A stretch of 64,000 bases of DNA from Sporocytophaga sp. Lineage in GTDB: Bacteria > Bacteroidota > Bacteroidia > Cytophagales > Cytophagaceae. The stretch is taken from NCBI GenBank assembly GCA_024707265.1, contig JANQAB010000008.1, positions 186,001 to 250,000 on the forward strand, in the 5' to 3' direction. Positions 53,684 to 63,109 of this stretch are shown piece after piece. A model generated the notes under the pieces. The model was not told where the DNA came from and did not search any database. It was given only the letters and a program-made list of their open reading frames with translations. Every line of letters starts with the position of its first letter. Position 1 is the first letter of the stretch. The position numbers and the translations under genes were made by a program.

Positions 53684-54118
53684 CTACTCCTTGTTTGTAT
53701 AAGAGGATACCTGTTCCATCAGATACGAATAAAGCTTCTTAATTGCAGAAGGTACATCTTTGCTGCCGCTTCCCCATACACATCTGTATCTTTTACCATC
53801 TTTTTCAATTTCTATAAAATGAAAAAGATTACCAGGTTTATTATACTTTAATGATTCAACCTTTACCTTTTTAAGTTCTTTGTTTATACTCTTAATATTT
53901 TTCTTATCCAATATTCCTATTTTCTCCTGAGACTTACTTCCATGAAAGCCTTCTGTAGTATATATTTCACCATCTTCAGTAAAGCCATAAATCTTTTCCA
54001 TACCAGTAAACCCACCACCGCTGCCAAATTCCACGGAATTATAGACGAGCCTTTTTGAACTTGAACAAGCACATGAACAAAGCAGGAGTGAGAAAATTAT
54101 AATTCTTGAAAATATCAT
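53684..54118 (-). CDS. Putative lipoprotein, 144 residues
   Basis: The ATG chosen gives MIFSRIIIFSLLLCSCACSSS; a TTG three codons upstream is less likely. The lipobox is LLCSCAC with a Cys for acylation, and the mature part starts with KRLVYNSVEFGSGGGFTGME, a beta-rich periplasmic domain. No family recognised. Convergent with the gene downstream of dnaB. Confidence 0.65.
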   Translation of the reverse strand: MIFSRIIIFSLLLCSCACSSSKRLVYNSVEFGSGGGFTGMEKIYGFTEDGEIYTTEGFHGSKSQEKIGILDKKNIKSINKELKKVKVESLKYNKPGNLFHFIEIEKDGKRYRCVWGSGSKDVPSAIKKLYSYLMEQVSSYTNKE

Positions 54119-54175
54119 AACTAGCAATCAGTTTATAAAAATTAAATTCTGGTTAAAATAAAAGCTAAAATAAAA

Positions 54176-54198
54176 AATGCCTGATTAAACAGGCATTA
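54176..54198 (-). terminator. Terminator after the basic secreted protein gene
   Basis: Perfect AATGCCTG / CAGGCATT arms around a 5-nt loop at 54177-54197, just after the stop. Confidence 0.75.
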
Positions 54199-54201
54199 AA
54201 A

Positions 54202-54441
54202 TTACTTATATTTTTTCTTGAATTGCTTTTCTTGTTTAGCGAGCTTATTCTTTTTCTTTTCAAGCTTTATTTTGTCGCTATACATTTCATCCTGGTTTCT
54301 TAATTTTTTACGTTCCTTTTTCAGTTTCTTAACTTCTTTTCCAGGACCAGCAAGGCTGATGTGATTGTCAGCAGCCATAAGAGAAGATGCAGAAGATAGA
54401 GAAATCATTGCAGCTGCCGCCATTACAAACAGTTTTTTCAT
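54202..54441 (-). CDS. Small lysine-rich secreted protein
   Basis: 79 residues from the ATG at 54441, which gives a clean signal peptide (MKKLFVMAAAAMISLSSASSLMA, cut before ADN). The mature ~55 residues are very basic and charged (KKLKKERKKLRNQ, KIKLEKKKNKLAKQEKQFKKKYK), with heptad-like spacing suggesting a coiled coil. No family is recognised. An upstream in-frame start would add nine residues and spoil the signal peptide. Confidence 0.6.
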   Translation of the reverse strand: MKKLFVMAAAAMISLSSASSLMAADNHISLAGPGKEVKKLKKERKKLRNQDEMYSDKIKLEKKKNKLAKQEKQFKKKYK

Positions 54442-54544
54442 AGCTTTTAATTTTTGATGAATAATCATTAATTGTTGGATACTAGACTAAACCGGCAATC
54501 AAAAAAAATAGTTCCTCCAGCCATTTTTCATGTCAGGATACTTT

Positions 54545-54574
54545 TTTGTTCAGTGATATTTTTATCTATCTTTG
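54545..54574 (+). promoter_or_regulatory. Bacteroidetes-type promoter of the tRNA gene
   Basis: TTTG (-33 box) at 54545-54548, an 18-bp gap and TATCTTTG at 54567-54574, a full match to the TAnnTTTG -7 box. It ends 10 bp before the tRNA. Confidence 0.75.
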
Positions 54575-54584
54575 CAAATGTATT

Positions 54585-54658
54585 CGGGGTGTAGCGCAGC
54601 CTGGTAGCGTACTTGTATGGGGTGCAAGGGGTCGTGGGTTCAAATCCCGCCACCCCGA
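54585..54658 (+). tRNA. tRNA-Pro (anticodon GGG)
   Basis: A 74-nt cloverleaf: acceptor CGGGGTG / CACCCCG, D arm GCGCAGCCTGGTAGCGT, anticodon stem CTTGT/GCAAG with loop ATGGGGT (anticodon GGG at 54618-54620), T arm GTGGGTTCAAATCCCGC and discriminator A. CCA is not encoded. Identity follows from the anticodon and the Pro-type C1-G72 first pair. Confidence 0.93.
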
Positions 54659-54665
54659 CGAATAT

Positions 54666-54703
54666 AAAATAGCCGATCATTTTAGTGACCGGCTATTTTT
54701 TTT
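54666..54703. terminator. Bidirectional terminator between tRNA-Pro and the TPR gene
   Basis: AAAATAGCCG / CGGCTATTTT arms (54666-54675, 54690-54699) with a T-rich 3' flank; it precedes the TPR stop on the other strand. Confidence 0.85.
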
Positions 54704-55031
54704 AATCTTCCGAAATTTCATCCAGAAACTGATTGTAAGCAGATCTCAATTCCTGATTCGCTTTCATATCTCTTGCTTTAAGAGTAATTTCCAAACCTTT
54801 CTTATAAACTTCTTCTGCTTTTTCAAGTTGTCCTAATTTATAAAATAGGTTAGCCGCATGATAATAGGTCCCTGTGTAACCTTCATGATTTTCTAGAAGA
54901 ATTGAAAAATAATTTACAGATTTCTGAACATCTATCTTGAGGTACTCTGTAGCTAATGCATATATGGTAAATGGATCGTCAGGGTCTTCCTTATAATATT
55001 GTAAGAGTAATTCAAGTCTTGAATTATTCAT
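54702..55031 (-). CDS. Tetratricopeptide-repeat protein
   Basis: A 109-residue protein composed of about two and a half TPR units: FTIYALATEYLKI, TGTYYHAANLFYKLGQLEKAEEVYKKGLE and the terminal helix RSAYNQFLDE. No signal peptide, so a cytoplasmic protein-protein adapter. Divergent from etfB, with 78 bp between the two start codons. Partner unknown. Confidence 0.85.
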   Translation of the reverse strand: MNNSRLELLLQYYKEDPDDPFTIYALATEYLKIDVQKSVNYFSILLENHEGYTGTYYHAANLFYKLGQLEKAEEVYKKGLEITLKARDMKANQELRSAYNQFLDEISED

Positions 55032-55109
55032 TAATTTTTATTTTTATTAGTGAAATATGTAACTTCATCGCAAATTTATAGTTTATTAGAAGGAATTAAA
55101 CATATTTTT

Positions 55110-55848
55110 ATGAAGATATTAGTTTGTATCAGTAACGTTCCGGACACCACTTCCAAAATCTCTTTTACAGATAACAATACAAAATTAAATACTTCCGGTA
55201 TTCAATATATAATTGGTCCATATGATGAATATGCGCTTTCAAGAGCTATTGAGCTGAAGGAAGCCGCCGGGGGAACTGTTACTGTATTAAATGTTGGAGA
55301 AGCTGACACCGAGCCTACTATAAGAAAAAGCCCTGGCAATAGGAGCAGACGATGCCATCAGAATCAATGCATTTCCTAAAGACGCATTTTATGTGGCAAG
55401 TCAGATAGCTGTAGTTGTTAAATCTGAAAATTACGATTTAATACTAATGGGTAGAGAGTCTATTGATTATAACAGTGGACTTGTTCATGGTATCGTAGGA
55501 GAGTTGCTTGGAATTCCATCAGTATCTCCTGTTATGAAGCTTGATATTGAAGGCGGAAAAGCAATAATGTCCAGAGAAATTGAAGGCGGAAAAGAAATTG
55601 TTGAAGCTCAGCTTCCTTTGGTTGCAGGATGTCAAGAGCCTATCGCTGAATGGAAGATTCCAAACATGCGAGGCATTATGTCTGCAAGAACCAAACCTTT
55701 GAAAGTTGTTGAACCTGCAGATGTAAATGATAATGTAAAGTTGCTGAATTATGAACTGCCTGCTCCGAAAGGCGCCTGTAAAATGATCGATGCATCAACT
55801 CCTGAAAAACTTTTTGATTTGTTGAAAAACGAAGCAAAAGTTCTTTAA
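55110..55848 (+). CDS. etfB: Electron transfer flavoprotein beta subunit, frameshifted
   Basis: About 245 residues when joined. The ATG at 55110 gives MKILVCISNVPDTTSKI, the family start. The first frame runs IGPYDEYALSRAIELKE; the second has the family segments DAFYVASQIAVVVK, LILMGRESIDYNSG (AMP site) and KEIVEAQLPLVAGCQE. Five A at 55325-55329 minus one gives TIRKALAIGADDAIRI. It pairs with etfA directly downstream to carry electrons from acyl-CoA dehydrogenases. Confidence 0.9.
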
Positions 55849-55888
55849 TTAATTAATCTAATTTTTAAATCATTAACTAAATTTATAT

Positions 55889-56854
55889 ATGTCAGTTTTA
55901 GTTTTTGTAGAAGGTGCAGGCGGTGAGATTAAAAAATCTTCTCTTGAGGCTGTAGGATACGCTTCAGCACTTGCCCAAAAAATCAATACTCAGGCAGTTG
56001 CATTAGTTATAGGAAACTATTCTGATGATCAAATAAATTCCCTGGGTAAATTCGGAGCTTCAAAAGTTTTATCCTGTAAAAATGATAAGCTTTCACAGCC
56101 ATTACCAATACCTTATGCTTCTGTAATTGCTGAAGCCTCAAAAAAGGAAAACGCAGATACTATTATCCTTTCACGGTCTTCTGTGGTAGATGCTATAGCG
56201 TCAAGACTAGCGCTTAAGCTAGGGGCTGGAATTGTAACCAATGTTGTTGATCTTCCTGATCTTTCTTCAGGGTTCAAAGTTAAAAAATCTATTTATACCG
56301 GTAAAGCTTTTGCTTTCTACGATCTAACTTCTGCCAAGAAAGTAATAACAATATCAAAAAATGCATATTCAGCAGTCGAGGGTAGTGGCTCAGCTACAGT
56401 TGAAGCTTTTGATCCTCAATTATCTGATAGCGATTTTAAAGTACAAATTAAGGAAACACAAAAGGCAACAGGCGATGTTTTATTGACAGAAGCCGATATT
56501 GTTGTCTCTGGTGGAAGAGGTTTGAAAGGTCCTGAAAACTGGAACCTGGTTATTGATCTTGCAAAAGCTTTGGGAGCCGCAACAGGATGCTCTAAACCGG
56601 TTTCGGATCTTGACTGGAGACCACATCACGAACATGTTGGGCAAACAGGTGTAAAGGTAAGCCCAAATTTGTATATTGCATTAGGAATCTCGGGAGCAAT
56701 TCAGCATCTTGCAGGTGTGAATTCATCAAAAGTGATCGTCGTGGTTAACAAAGATCCTGAAGCGCCGTTTTTTAAAGCAGCAGATTATGGTATTGTGGGC
56801 GATGTTTTTGAGGTAGTGCCTAAATTAATTGAAGCTGCCAAGGCATTAAAATAA
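55889..56854 (+). CDS. etfA: Electron transfer flavoprotein alpha subunit
   Basis: A 321-residue protein. The N-terminal half starts MSVLVFVEGAGGEIKK; the FAD-binding C-terminal half has VVSGGRGLKGPENW, HEHVGQTGVKVSPNLYIALG and SGAIQHLAGVNSSKVIVVVN, followed by DYGIVGDVFEVVP. It holds FAD in the EtfAB dimer. About 40 bp after etfB, same operon. Confidence 0.96.
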   Translation: MSVLVFVEGAGGEIKKSSLEAVGYASALAQKINTQAVALVIGNYSDDQINSLGKFGASKVLSCKNDKLSQPLPIPYASVIAEASKKENADTIILSRSSVVDAIASRLALKLGAGIVTNVVDLPDLSSGFKVKKSIYTGKAFAFYDLTSAKKVITISKNAYSAVEGSGSATVEAFDPQLSDSDFKVQIKETQKATGDVLLTEADIVVSGGRGLKGPENWNLVIDLAKALGAATGCSKPVSDLDWRPHHEHVGQTGVKVSPNLYIALGISGAIQHLAGVNSSKVIVVVNKDPEAPFFKAADYGIVGDVFEVVPKLIEAAKALK

Positions 56855-56860
56855 AAAAAA

Positions 56861-57469
56861 GTGGATAAGATCAAGTTAGAAATATTAGGTCTCTCTTCGA
56901 GCCAGTCTCAATCTGGCTCTTTTGCATTAGTATTAGGTGAAGAAAGTGGTAACAGACGGTTGCCAATTATTATTGGCATGTTTGAAGCTCAGGCCATTGC
57001 CATAGAAATCGAAAAAATTGTCCCGAACCGACCAATGACTCACGATCTCTTCAAGTCCTTTGCGCTTGGATTTAATTTCACTGTTGATGAAATCGTGATC
57101 TCTGACCTAAAAGAAGGGGTTTTCTTTGCTAAGATAGTTTGTACAGATGGGATTAAATCCATTGAAATAGATGCCAGGCCTTCTGATGCCATTGCAATAG
57201 GTTTGCGGTTCGAAGTTCCTATCTATACCTATGAAAATATTCTTTCTGAAGCTGGTATCGTTCTTAGCGACCTTAGTGAAGAAGAATCAGGTGTAAAACC
57301 TGAAAAAGAAAAGAAAGAAGAAGTTAAAAAAGCAGAACCCAAAAATCTTTCCGATCAGATTAAAGATACCTCATCTGATCAGCTAAAGGTTATGCTTGAT
57401 GAGGCCTTAATGAAGGAAGATTACGAAAAAGCAGCACGCATACGTGATGAGTTAAATAAAAGAAATTAA
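56861..57469 (+). CDS. Bifunctional nuclease-domain protein with UvrB/C motif
   Basis: A 202-residue protein starting at GTG, 6 bp after etfA. Residues 1-135 are the DUF151/bifunctional nuclease domain (LPIIIGMFEAQAIAIEIEK, DARPSDAIAIGLR). After a Lys/Glu linker, the last ~32 residues (QLKVMLDEALMKEDYEKAARIRDELN) form a UVR helical-hairpin motif, so it may contact UvrB. The family members in plants are DNases/RNases; the role in bacteria is unclear. Confidence 0.9.
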   Translation: MDKIKLEILGLSSSQSQSGSFALVLGEESGNRRLPIIIGMFEAQAIAIEIEKIVPNRPMTHDLFKSFALGFNFTVDEIVISDLKEGVFFAKIVCTDGIKSIEIDARPSDAIAIGLRFEVPIYTYENILSEAGIVLSDLSEEESGVKPEKEKKEEVKKAEPKNLSDQIKDTSSDQLKVMLDEALMKEDYEKAARIRDELNKRN

Positions 57470-57793
57470 CAGAAACCGGAGAAACCCTCCGGTTTTTTTA
57501 TTTTTTAGATATTAAAAATTTTGAAGTCACTCCGAATTTGAGTTTACCTTTTTTTAAATCCTGATATATCTTAAACTAATTCTTTCGACTTCTTTTTCGC
57601 AATATCAAATCCCTTTGCTTTCGATCATTTTTAGATTGAAATAATGGATCAGGAACTGCTTCACTTGCTAGGGGAGAGTTGATCCGATTTTTAATTCTTT
57701 GATTTTAAATTAATCTCAGTTGAAAAAATCCTAAAATATCTATGTATAATTACAGGATATTAACCTTTTACTCTTCAGTTTGTATCATTAAAC
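57470..57793. other. Intergenic region upstream of the large PA14 protein
   Basis: About 320 bp with no gene. It begins with a terminator (AACCGGAG / CTCCGGTT at 57474-57494 plus T7); the rest is the promoter side of the large secreted protein and shows no further structure. Confidence 0.5.
57474..57501 (+). terminator. Terminator of the etfBA-nuclease operon
   Basis: Perfect 8-bp arms AACCGGAG / CTCCGGTT around a 5-nt loop with a seven-T tail. Confidence 0.85.
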
Positions 57794-60700
57794 ATGATAG
57801 ATAATATGAAATCCACTCTGCAAAAACTTCTACTTATCTTTTTCCTTGTTATGCTTTCTTCCGGTCATTCTTTTGCTCAACATGAAGAAGAGGAAAATGA
57901 AGAGCTACCTGAATTTATGGAAATGCGAAAACCTGATTTCTATAAAATACAAAAGAGAGCTAACAGGTACTTCAGACGCAAGAAGCTTAGGGAGAATAAT
58001 GATGGTTTTTCAAGAGATTCATTTGCTACCGAAAATGTAATGGGGGGAAGAGAGGAAGATAACGAATACCATAGATATAAAAGATGGGAGTGGTTCTGGA
58101 GAGATAGAGTTAATCCGGATGGAAGTTTTCCTGATCCTTTTAAATCATTTGAAGTATACAAGCAGATGCAAGGCCGCATCAAGCGCTCAAAGAATGCGAC
58201 TCCTCAGTGGATTAGCATTGGTATGAAAACGAATAGTGGTGGATATTGGGGCTTGGGTCAGGCCAGGTCGGTTGCTATCTTTCCCGGTAATCCAAGTATC
58301 TACTATGTCACTACTGTTGGTGGTGGTGTATGGAAAACTACAAATGGTGGCGCATCCTATACTCCAGTAGGTGATGGCTTGCCCCAATTATTTTGTGGAA
58401 CTGTGCTTGTCGATAATCAGGATGCAGATATTGTGTATGTAAATATTGGTGGTACAGGAGAATGGTGGCTTCCTGGCCTGGGAGTTTACAAGTCATCAAA
58501 TGGAGGTCTAACATGGTCTGCTACTGGATTGACGGGCACTAGGGCAAATGGTATAAATGTAAAGAAGATGGCGATGAGTCCTTCTAACTCTCAGATCATT
58601 TTAGCTGCAACAAACAAAGGCCTTTACAGAACAACAAACGGTGGTGTCAGCTGGGCTGTTGTCAGAACGGGAGAACATGGTGATGTCGTATTTCGTCCGG
58701 GAGATGGAAGTACAATTTATGCTGCATCAGATGATTATTATAATGGCAGTGAACTCTTTCGTTCCGTTGATGGTGGTGCTACATGGAGTAAGGTAAGCAG
58801 TTTGGGTAAAACTAAAACAAGGATTTGGATCGGGGTTTCCGCTTCTGATAAGGAGTTTGTCGCTGCTGTTTTTAAAACAGATGGCTCTACAAAAGACTTG
58901 TATGTATCAAATGACAGAGGTAACTCATTTAGTTACAAATCTAATACAATGCCAGATGCAGATATTTTTTACGTCTCACAGTTGAATAAAAATATAATGT
59001 ATGGTGGAGCTGTTACATTGAAACAGTCAAAAGACGGCGGCTCAACTTGGACTGAAATTACAAACTGGTGTTGTGGAAATGATGCTGTAAGAACTGAAGT
59101 GCATGCTGACTTCAGAGGTGTTTCTCATAATCCGACAAACCTATCAGAGATATATTTTTGCAATGATGGTGGAGTGGATAAATTTAATGAACAGTCAAAG
59201 GTCTGGACAAGCCTTTCAAATGGACTTGTGATTACAATGTATTACAGAATAGCTTCAGCACAAACCAATAATTTAATGGTCTCCGGGGCGACCCAGGACA
59301 ATGGAGGCAATGCGAGGCTTTCAAATGGAAACTGGAGAAATACGACAGGAGGCGATGCCACCATGTGTATCATTGATCCGACCAATGAAAGTGTGCAATA
59401 TTCTTCTTATATAAATGGTGATGGAATAGTGAGAACTACTCAGGCATGGAATAATTCCAAGGATTTGACCGATGCTTTAAGAAAGGCTGGAGCTGTCGGT
59501 GGTGATTGGGCTACACCATTTGCAATAGATCTTACCAATCCTCAAAATCTTGTTGCAGGGTATCAGGATGTGCTCAGAAGTACTAATCGTGGTGACTCCT
59601 GGATCAAAATAAGTAATAACCTTACAGGAGGAGCTAATTTGCAACATATCACAATAGCTCCTAATGATGGTAAAACAATTTATACCTCTAACGGAAGTAA
59701 TTTTTATCGCACTTTTGATACAGGAACGAACTGGACAAAAAAATCCAGTCCGGCTGGTGATATTACCAGAATTACTGTGAGCCCCACTGATGCTAAGGCT
59801 GTTTATATAACTACAAATGGAGGAAACGGTAAACGCATTTTCAAGTCAACCAATGGCGGTGATACCTGGACAAATATAACGCTCAATTTTCCAAATGATG
59901 TAGGTGCCATTTGTGTCGCCTATGAAAAAGGCACCAATGAAGGATTATATATAGGATCACCAATCGGCGTATTTTATAAGAATGCTTCATTAACTCAGTG
60001 GATATACTATGGTCAGGGATTACCAAATACGGAGGTCAATGATATCAGTATTGCATATGGAGCAAAGAAGTTAAGGATTGGAACTTGGGGAAGAGGAGTA
60101 TGGGAGTGCGATCTTTATGCGGATCCAAAAGTATATCGTGAGCCAGAAAATCCGCTAATTGTAGTTAACGGTCTGAACTTTGATTATTATCAGAAAGGTT
60201 ACGACATGCTTCCTGACTTTTCTCAGGAAACACCTACATGGAAGGGTGGTGTAATAGAATCATTCAATACATCCTTTACACATACCGCCGATAGCTTTGC
60301 AGTGAAATACTATGGCTATATTGATGTTCCTGCAGATGGAGAATATACCTTTTATACAACTTCAGATGATGGAACAAAGTTATATATTGGAAATCAACTG
60401 ATCGTTGGAAATGATGGCACTCACGGCATGACAGAACAATCAGGGAGTATACTTCTTAAAAAAGGTAAGCATGCTATATTACTTGAATATTTTGAGAAGA
60501 ATATTGGCGACGAGATTGAAGTAAGTTATAGCGGTCCTGGTATATCAAAGCAGATCATTCCTTCGAGTGTCCTTTACATGCCTTCGCTGCGTGATCCTGA
60601 AAACCCAGCAGGTTTTGCAGTTAATGGTTTAGACTATAAATATTATACAGGAACTTTTACCACTTTGCCTGATTTTAACTCCCTTGTTGTAAATAAATCC

Positions 60701-61774
60701 GGTCGAATCAATCAGTTTGACCTTACTATACCACAAAGAGCTACATCCAATTTAGCTGTAAGGTATGAGGGATATATTGATATACCTGCCGATGGAATAT
60801 ACACATTTTATACAAGTTCTGATGATGGGTCAAAGTTATATGTAGGAAGTACATCAATCGTTAGTAATGATGGAATCCATGGGATGATTGAAGCTCAGGG
60901 AAATATTGGTCTTAAAAAAGGCAAGCATGCAATTACTTTAGAATATTTCCAAGGTACTGGAGGCATTGGACTTGAAGCGAGTTACTCAGGTCCTATGATT
61001 ACAAAGAGAATAATCCCTGCATCATCCTTATACAGAATTGTTCCTCTCAGAGTGCCGGAGAATCCCCTCTCTGTGATAAATGGAGTAAATTATAATCTAT
61101 ATCCGGATTATGAAGGAAATGTTATTCCTGATTTTACAACCCTTGGTAATTCTTCTCGGACAGACCGTGTTAACCAGATCAATCTGAATATAGGAGGATT
61201 ACCCGCAGATCATTATGCAATAAGATATTCTGGATATATTGAAGTCCCTGAGGATGGAGAATATACCTTCTATATTAGCAGTGACGATGGCAGCAGATAT
61301 TTTATCGGTAATACAATGGTTGCGGATAATGATGGTTTGCATGGAACCACAGAGAAAAGTGGCTATATAGGATTGCAAAAAGGCGTTCATGAATTTACTG
61401 TTGAGTATTTTGAATATGATAATGACCAGATACTTACACTTAGTTATGAATCTTCTAAAATAACAAAGACTATAATTCCATCATCAGCATTATATGCTGA
61501 TGCAATTATAACTTCGCTGGCAAAATTAAACCGAAAGGATAACATTGAGGTATTTCCTAGTCCATTTACAGATAAGCTGAGCGTGAAATCACAAAACCCG
61601 ATTCAATCAGTAAGACTTATAAACAATGAAGGTAAACCAGTCCATGAGGCTACCATGATTACTTCTCCATTTCAGTGTATCATTTCTGTTCCTCAAGAAC
61701 TTCCATCCGGTGTATATTTTGTTCAAGTCGAGATAAATGAAGAGTTGAATACAATTAAAGTATTGAAAAAATAA
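57794..61774 (+). CDS. Secreted BNR-repeat (GH74/sortilin-like) protein with three PA14 domains and a T9SS tail
   Basis: 1326 residues. Signal peptide (KLLLIFFLVMLSSGHSFAQ; the ATG at 57806 is an alternative start), then an acidic/basic linker, then from ~120 to 780 a beta-propeller region with repeated Asp-box/BNR units (TTNGGASYTPV, SSNGGLTWSAT, SVDGGATWSKV, STNGGDTWTNI) as in GH74-type xyloglucanase/sortilin folds. Three PA14-like domains follow at ~783-932, 934-1083 and 1086-1234 (each with EYTFYTTSDDGTKLYIG-type lines). The last ~75 residues (VFPSPFTDKLSV to VEINEELNTIKVLKK) are a T9SS sorting domain. Propeller catalytic residues are not certain, so it may bind rather than cut glycans. 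Confidence 0.88.
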   Translation: MIDNMKSTLQKLLLIFFLVMLSSGHSFAQHEEEENEELPEFMEMRKPDFYKIQKRANRYFRRKKLRENNDGFSRDSFATENVMGGREEDNEYHRYKRWEWFWRDRVNPDGSFPDPFKSFEVYKQMQGRIKRSKNATPQWISIGMKTNSGGYWGLGQARSVAIFPGNPSIYYVTTVGGGVWKTTNGGASYTPVGDGLPQLFCGTVLVDNQDADIVYVNIGGTGEWWLPGLGVYKSSNGGLTWSATGLTGTRANGINVKKMAMSPSNSQIILAATNKGLYRTTNGGVSWAVVRTGEHGDVVFRPGDGSTIYAASDDYYNGSELFRSVDGGATWSKVSSLGKTKTRIWIGVSASDKEFVAAVFKTDGSTKDLYVSNDRGNSFSYKSNTMPDADIFYVSQLNKNIMYGGAVTLKQSKDGGSTWTEITNWCCGNDAVRTEVHADFRGVSHNPTNLSEIYFCNDGGVDKFNEQSKVWTSLSNGLVITMYYRIASAQTNNLMVSGATQDNGGNARLSNGNWRNTTGGDATMCIIDPTNESVQYSSYINGDGIVRTTQAWNNSKDLTDALRKAGAVGGDWATPFAIDLTNPQNLVAGYQDVLRSTNRGDSWIKISNNLTGGANLQHITIAPNDGKTIYTSNGSNFYRTFDTGTNWTKKSSPAGDITRITVSPTDAKAVYITTNGGNGKRIFKSTNGGDTWTNITLNFPNDVGAICVAYEKGTNEGLYIGSPIGVFYKNASLTQWIYYGQGLPNTEVNDISIAYGAKKLRIGTWGRGVWECDLYADPKVYREPENPLIVVNGLNFDYYQKGYDMLPDFSQETPTWKGGVIESFNTSFTHTADSFAVKYYGYIDVPADGEYTFYTTSDDGTKLYIGNQLIVGNDGTHGMTEQSGSILLKKGKHAILLEYFEKNIGDEIEVSYSGPGISKQIIPSSVLYMPSLRDPENPAGFAVNGLDYKYYTGTFTTLPDFNSLVVNKSGRINQFDLTIPQRATSNLAVRYEGYIDIPADGIYTFYTSSDDGSKLYVGSTSIVSNDGIHGMIEAQGNIGLKKGKHAITLEYFQGTGGIGLEASYSGPMITKRIIPASSLYRIVPLRVPENPLSVINGVNYNLYPDYEGNVIPDFTTLGNSSRTDRVNQINLNIGGLPADHYAIRYSGYIEVPEDGEYTFYISSDDGSRYFIGNTMVADNDGLHGTTEKSGYIGLQKGVHEFTVEYFEYDNDQILTLSYESSKITKTIIPSSALYADAIITSLAKLNRKDNIEVFPSPFTDKLSVKSQNPIQSVRLINNEGKPVHEATMITSPFQCIISVPQELPSGVYFVQVEINEELNTIKVLKK

Positions 61775-61859
61775 TCATGTTCCCTGATTACTTTAATCTG
61801 AAGGTAGTTAGGGAACTTTGCTTTAAAAAGAGTCTTAAACTCTTATTTAAAATACAACA

Positions 61860-62640
61860 AGGAAAGTAAATCTAGGATTGAAGCCGGAAAGGAGTCCATA
61901 ATGAGATTGTTTCAAAAGAAGATTTATCGGATGAACGGCCTCAATATCAGATACCTGTTTTTAACACAGTGTTTTCAAAGAAAATGACACCTGTTGCAAT
62001 TTCAAAATCCCTCAAACACGCAGCTTTGTACACATATCTTGTAAATGCTGAAGCCATAATAACAAAGAATTTGAAGTAAAGATTATTTATACTGCTTGTC
62101 GATCAAAGAATCTTACACTTACTTCGGTTCGTCCGGTTTTGCGAAATTTACTTATTCGCATTTCAGATATGATACTGTGAAATATCAATCAGTAGCGAAA
62201 ACCAAAGGCAAATAAGGGTAGCTTAGTGACAAACTACGTGGGATATGCAGTAGCTGGTGTTCTTCTTATTACTTTAAATGCAGGAATTGATTTTCATACT
62301 AAATATAGTATTTATGGGGATATAAATTATTCATGATCAGATGCCTTTTACTTGAGATGGAAAATATAAAACTGAAAATTATATTTAGTCGAAGGCTAAG
62401 TTGGATATCAATATAAGTTTTTTGATCATCTGAATGCAGGTGTTTATTTTGTAGCTAATAATATTACAAGCACTCAATATTATTATATCGTTTTCCTGAA
62501 TCAGCTATTCCCGGTATTGATGCAGACTTTATGCCGAAAACCTTTTGTAGAATCCGGACTGTTTTGTTACATCCAGTGAAGCCGTTTTTTTATGCCGCTT
62601 TATACTATACCATGTTCTTGAGACAACAATGTAAATAATG
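61860..62640 (+). pseudogene. Decayed TonB-dependent receptor, C-terminal part
   Basis: No long frame remains, but short pieces in changing frames read like an outer-membrane receptor barrel: YFGSSGFAKFTYSHFRYDTV, LNAGIDFHTKYSIYGDINYS, VGYQYKFFDHLNAGVYFVA, NNITSTQYYY then VFLNQL, the last resembling the NN(L/I)xxTQYxxxVFxNQLP end region of TonB-dependent receptors. Several stops and frameshifts separate them. It precedes the permease and ATPase relics in the order expected for a haem or siderophore uptake operon. Assignment is by pattern only. Confidence 0.5.
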
Positions 62641-62647
62641 CAGGAGA

Positions 62648-63088
62648 ATGGACATTGCAATTGCTGAATGTATCGGAAGTGTCATTGCAACAATTTTGGT
62701 AGGAGGAACAGTATTGTTTGTGGTTTATGCTTTATGATAGAACTTCAATATTCAAAAGTCTTGAGTCAGGGATGTTCGTGAAGCAGGTGCCTTGATGCTG
62801 GGCGCAAACATCACAATGATGAAGAACAAGGTTATGGAATTCGCTGCCTTTCAGGCAGGGATACAGACAACTTTTGTTGGAGTCATCGGGTTTGTGTGGG
62901 TGTTAGTTCCATAGCTTATCAGAATTCATTTGGGGATGACAACAGTATCTGGAAGTGATAATGTTATGATAGGAGGAGTTATACTTACCAATGCTGATCT
63001 CATATCCACACTTTTACCTTCTTCCACAGAATCGTCAATAGGGGCAGTTACTTCATTTGATGGATTTCTGTTTTTTATAGCTGTTTAA
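62648..63088 (+). pseudogene. Decayed FecCD/HmuU-type ABC permease
   Basis: Fragments EAGALMLGANITMMKNKVME, then TTFVGVIGFVGVLVPHLIRI (after removing a shift at about 62898) and GGVILTNADLISTLLPSSTE, IGAVTSFDGFLFF match the C-terminal third of FecCD permeases, which has the G-x-x-E-A-xx-LG-x-x-V, GFVGLVVPHxxR and PVGVVTAxxGxPFF segments. Much of the N-terminal two thirds is deleted, and stops and shifts are frequent. Not functional. Confidence 0.75.
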
Positions 63089-63109
63089 AAAAAGAAACAA
63101 AGGCTTTTA

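Noticed and set aside
53684..54127. TTG start for the lipoprotein
   Set aside because: ATG three codons later gives a cleaner lipoprotein signal.
61775..61860. Continuation of the large PA14 protein beyond its stop
   Set aside because: The T9SS tail is complete with the usual KVLKK ending before the stop.
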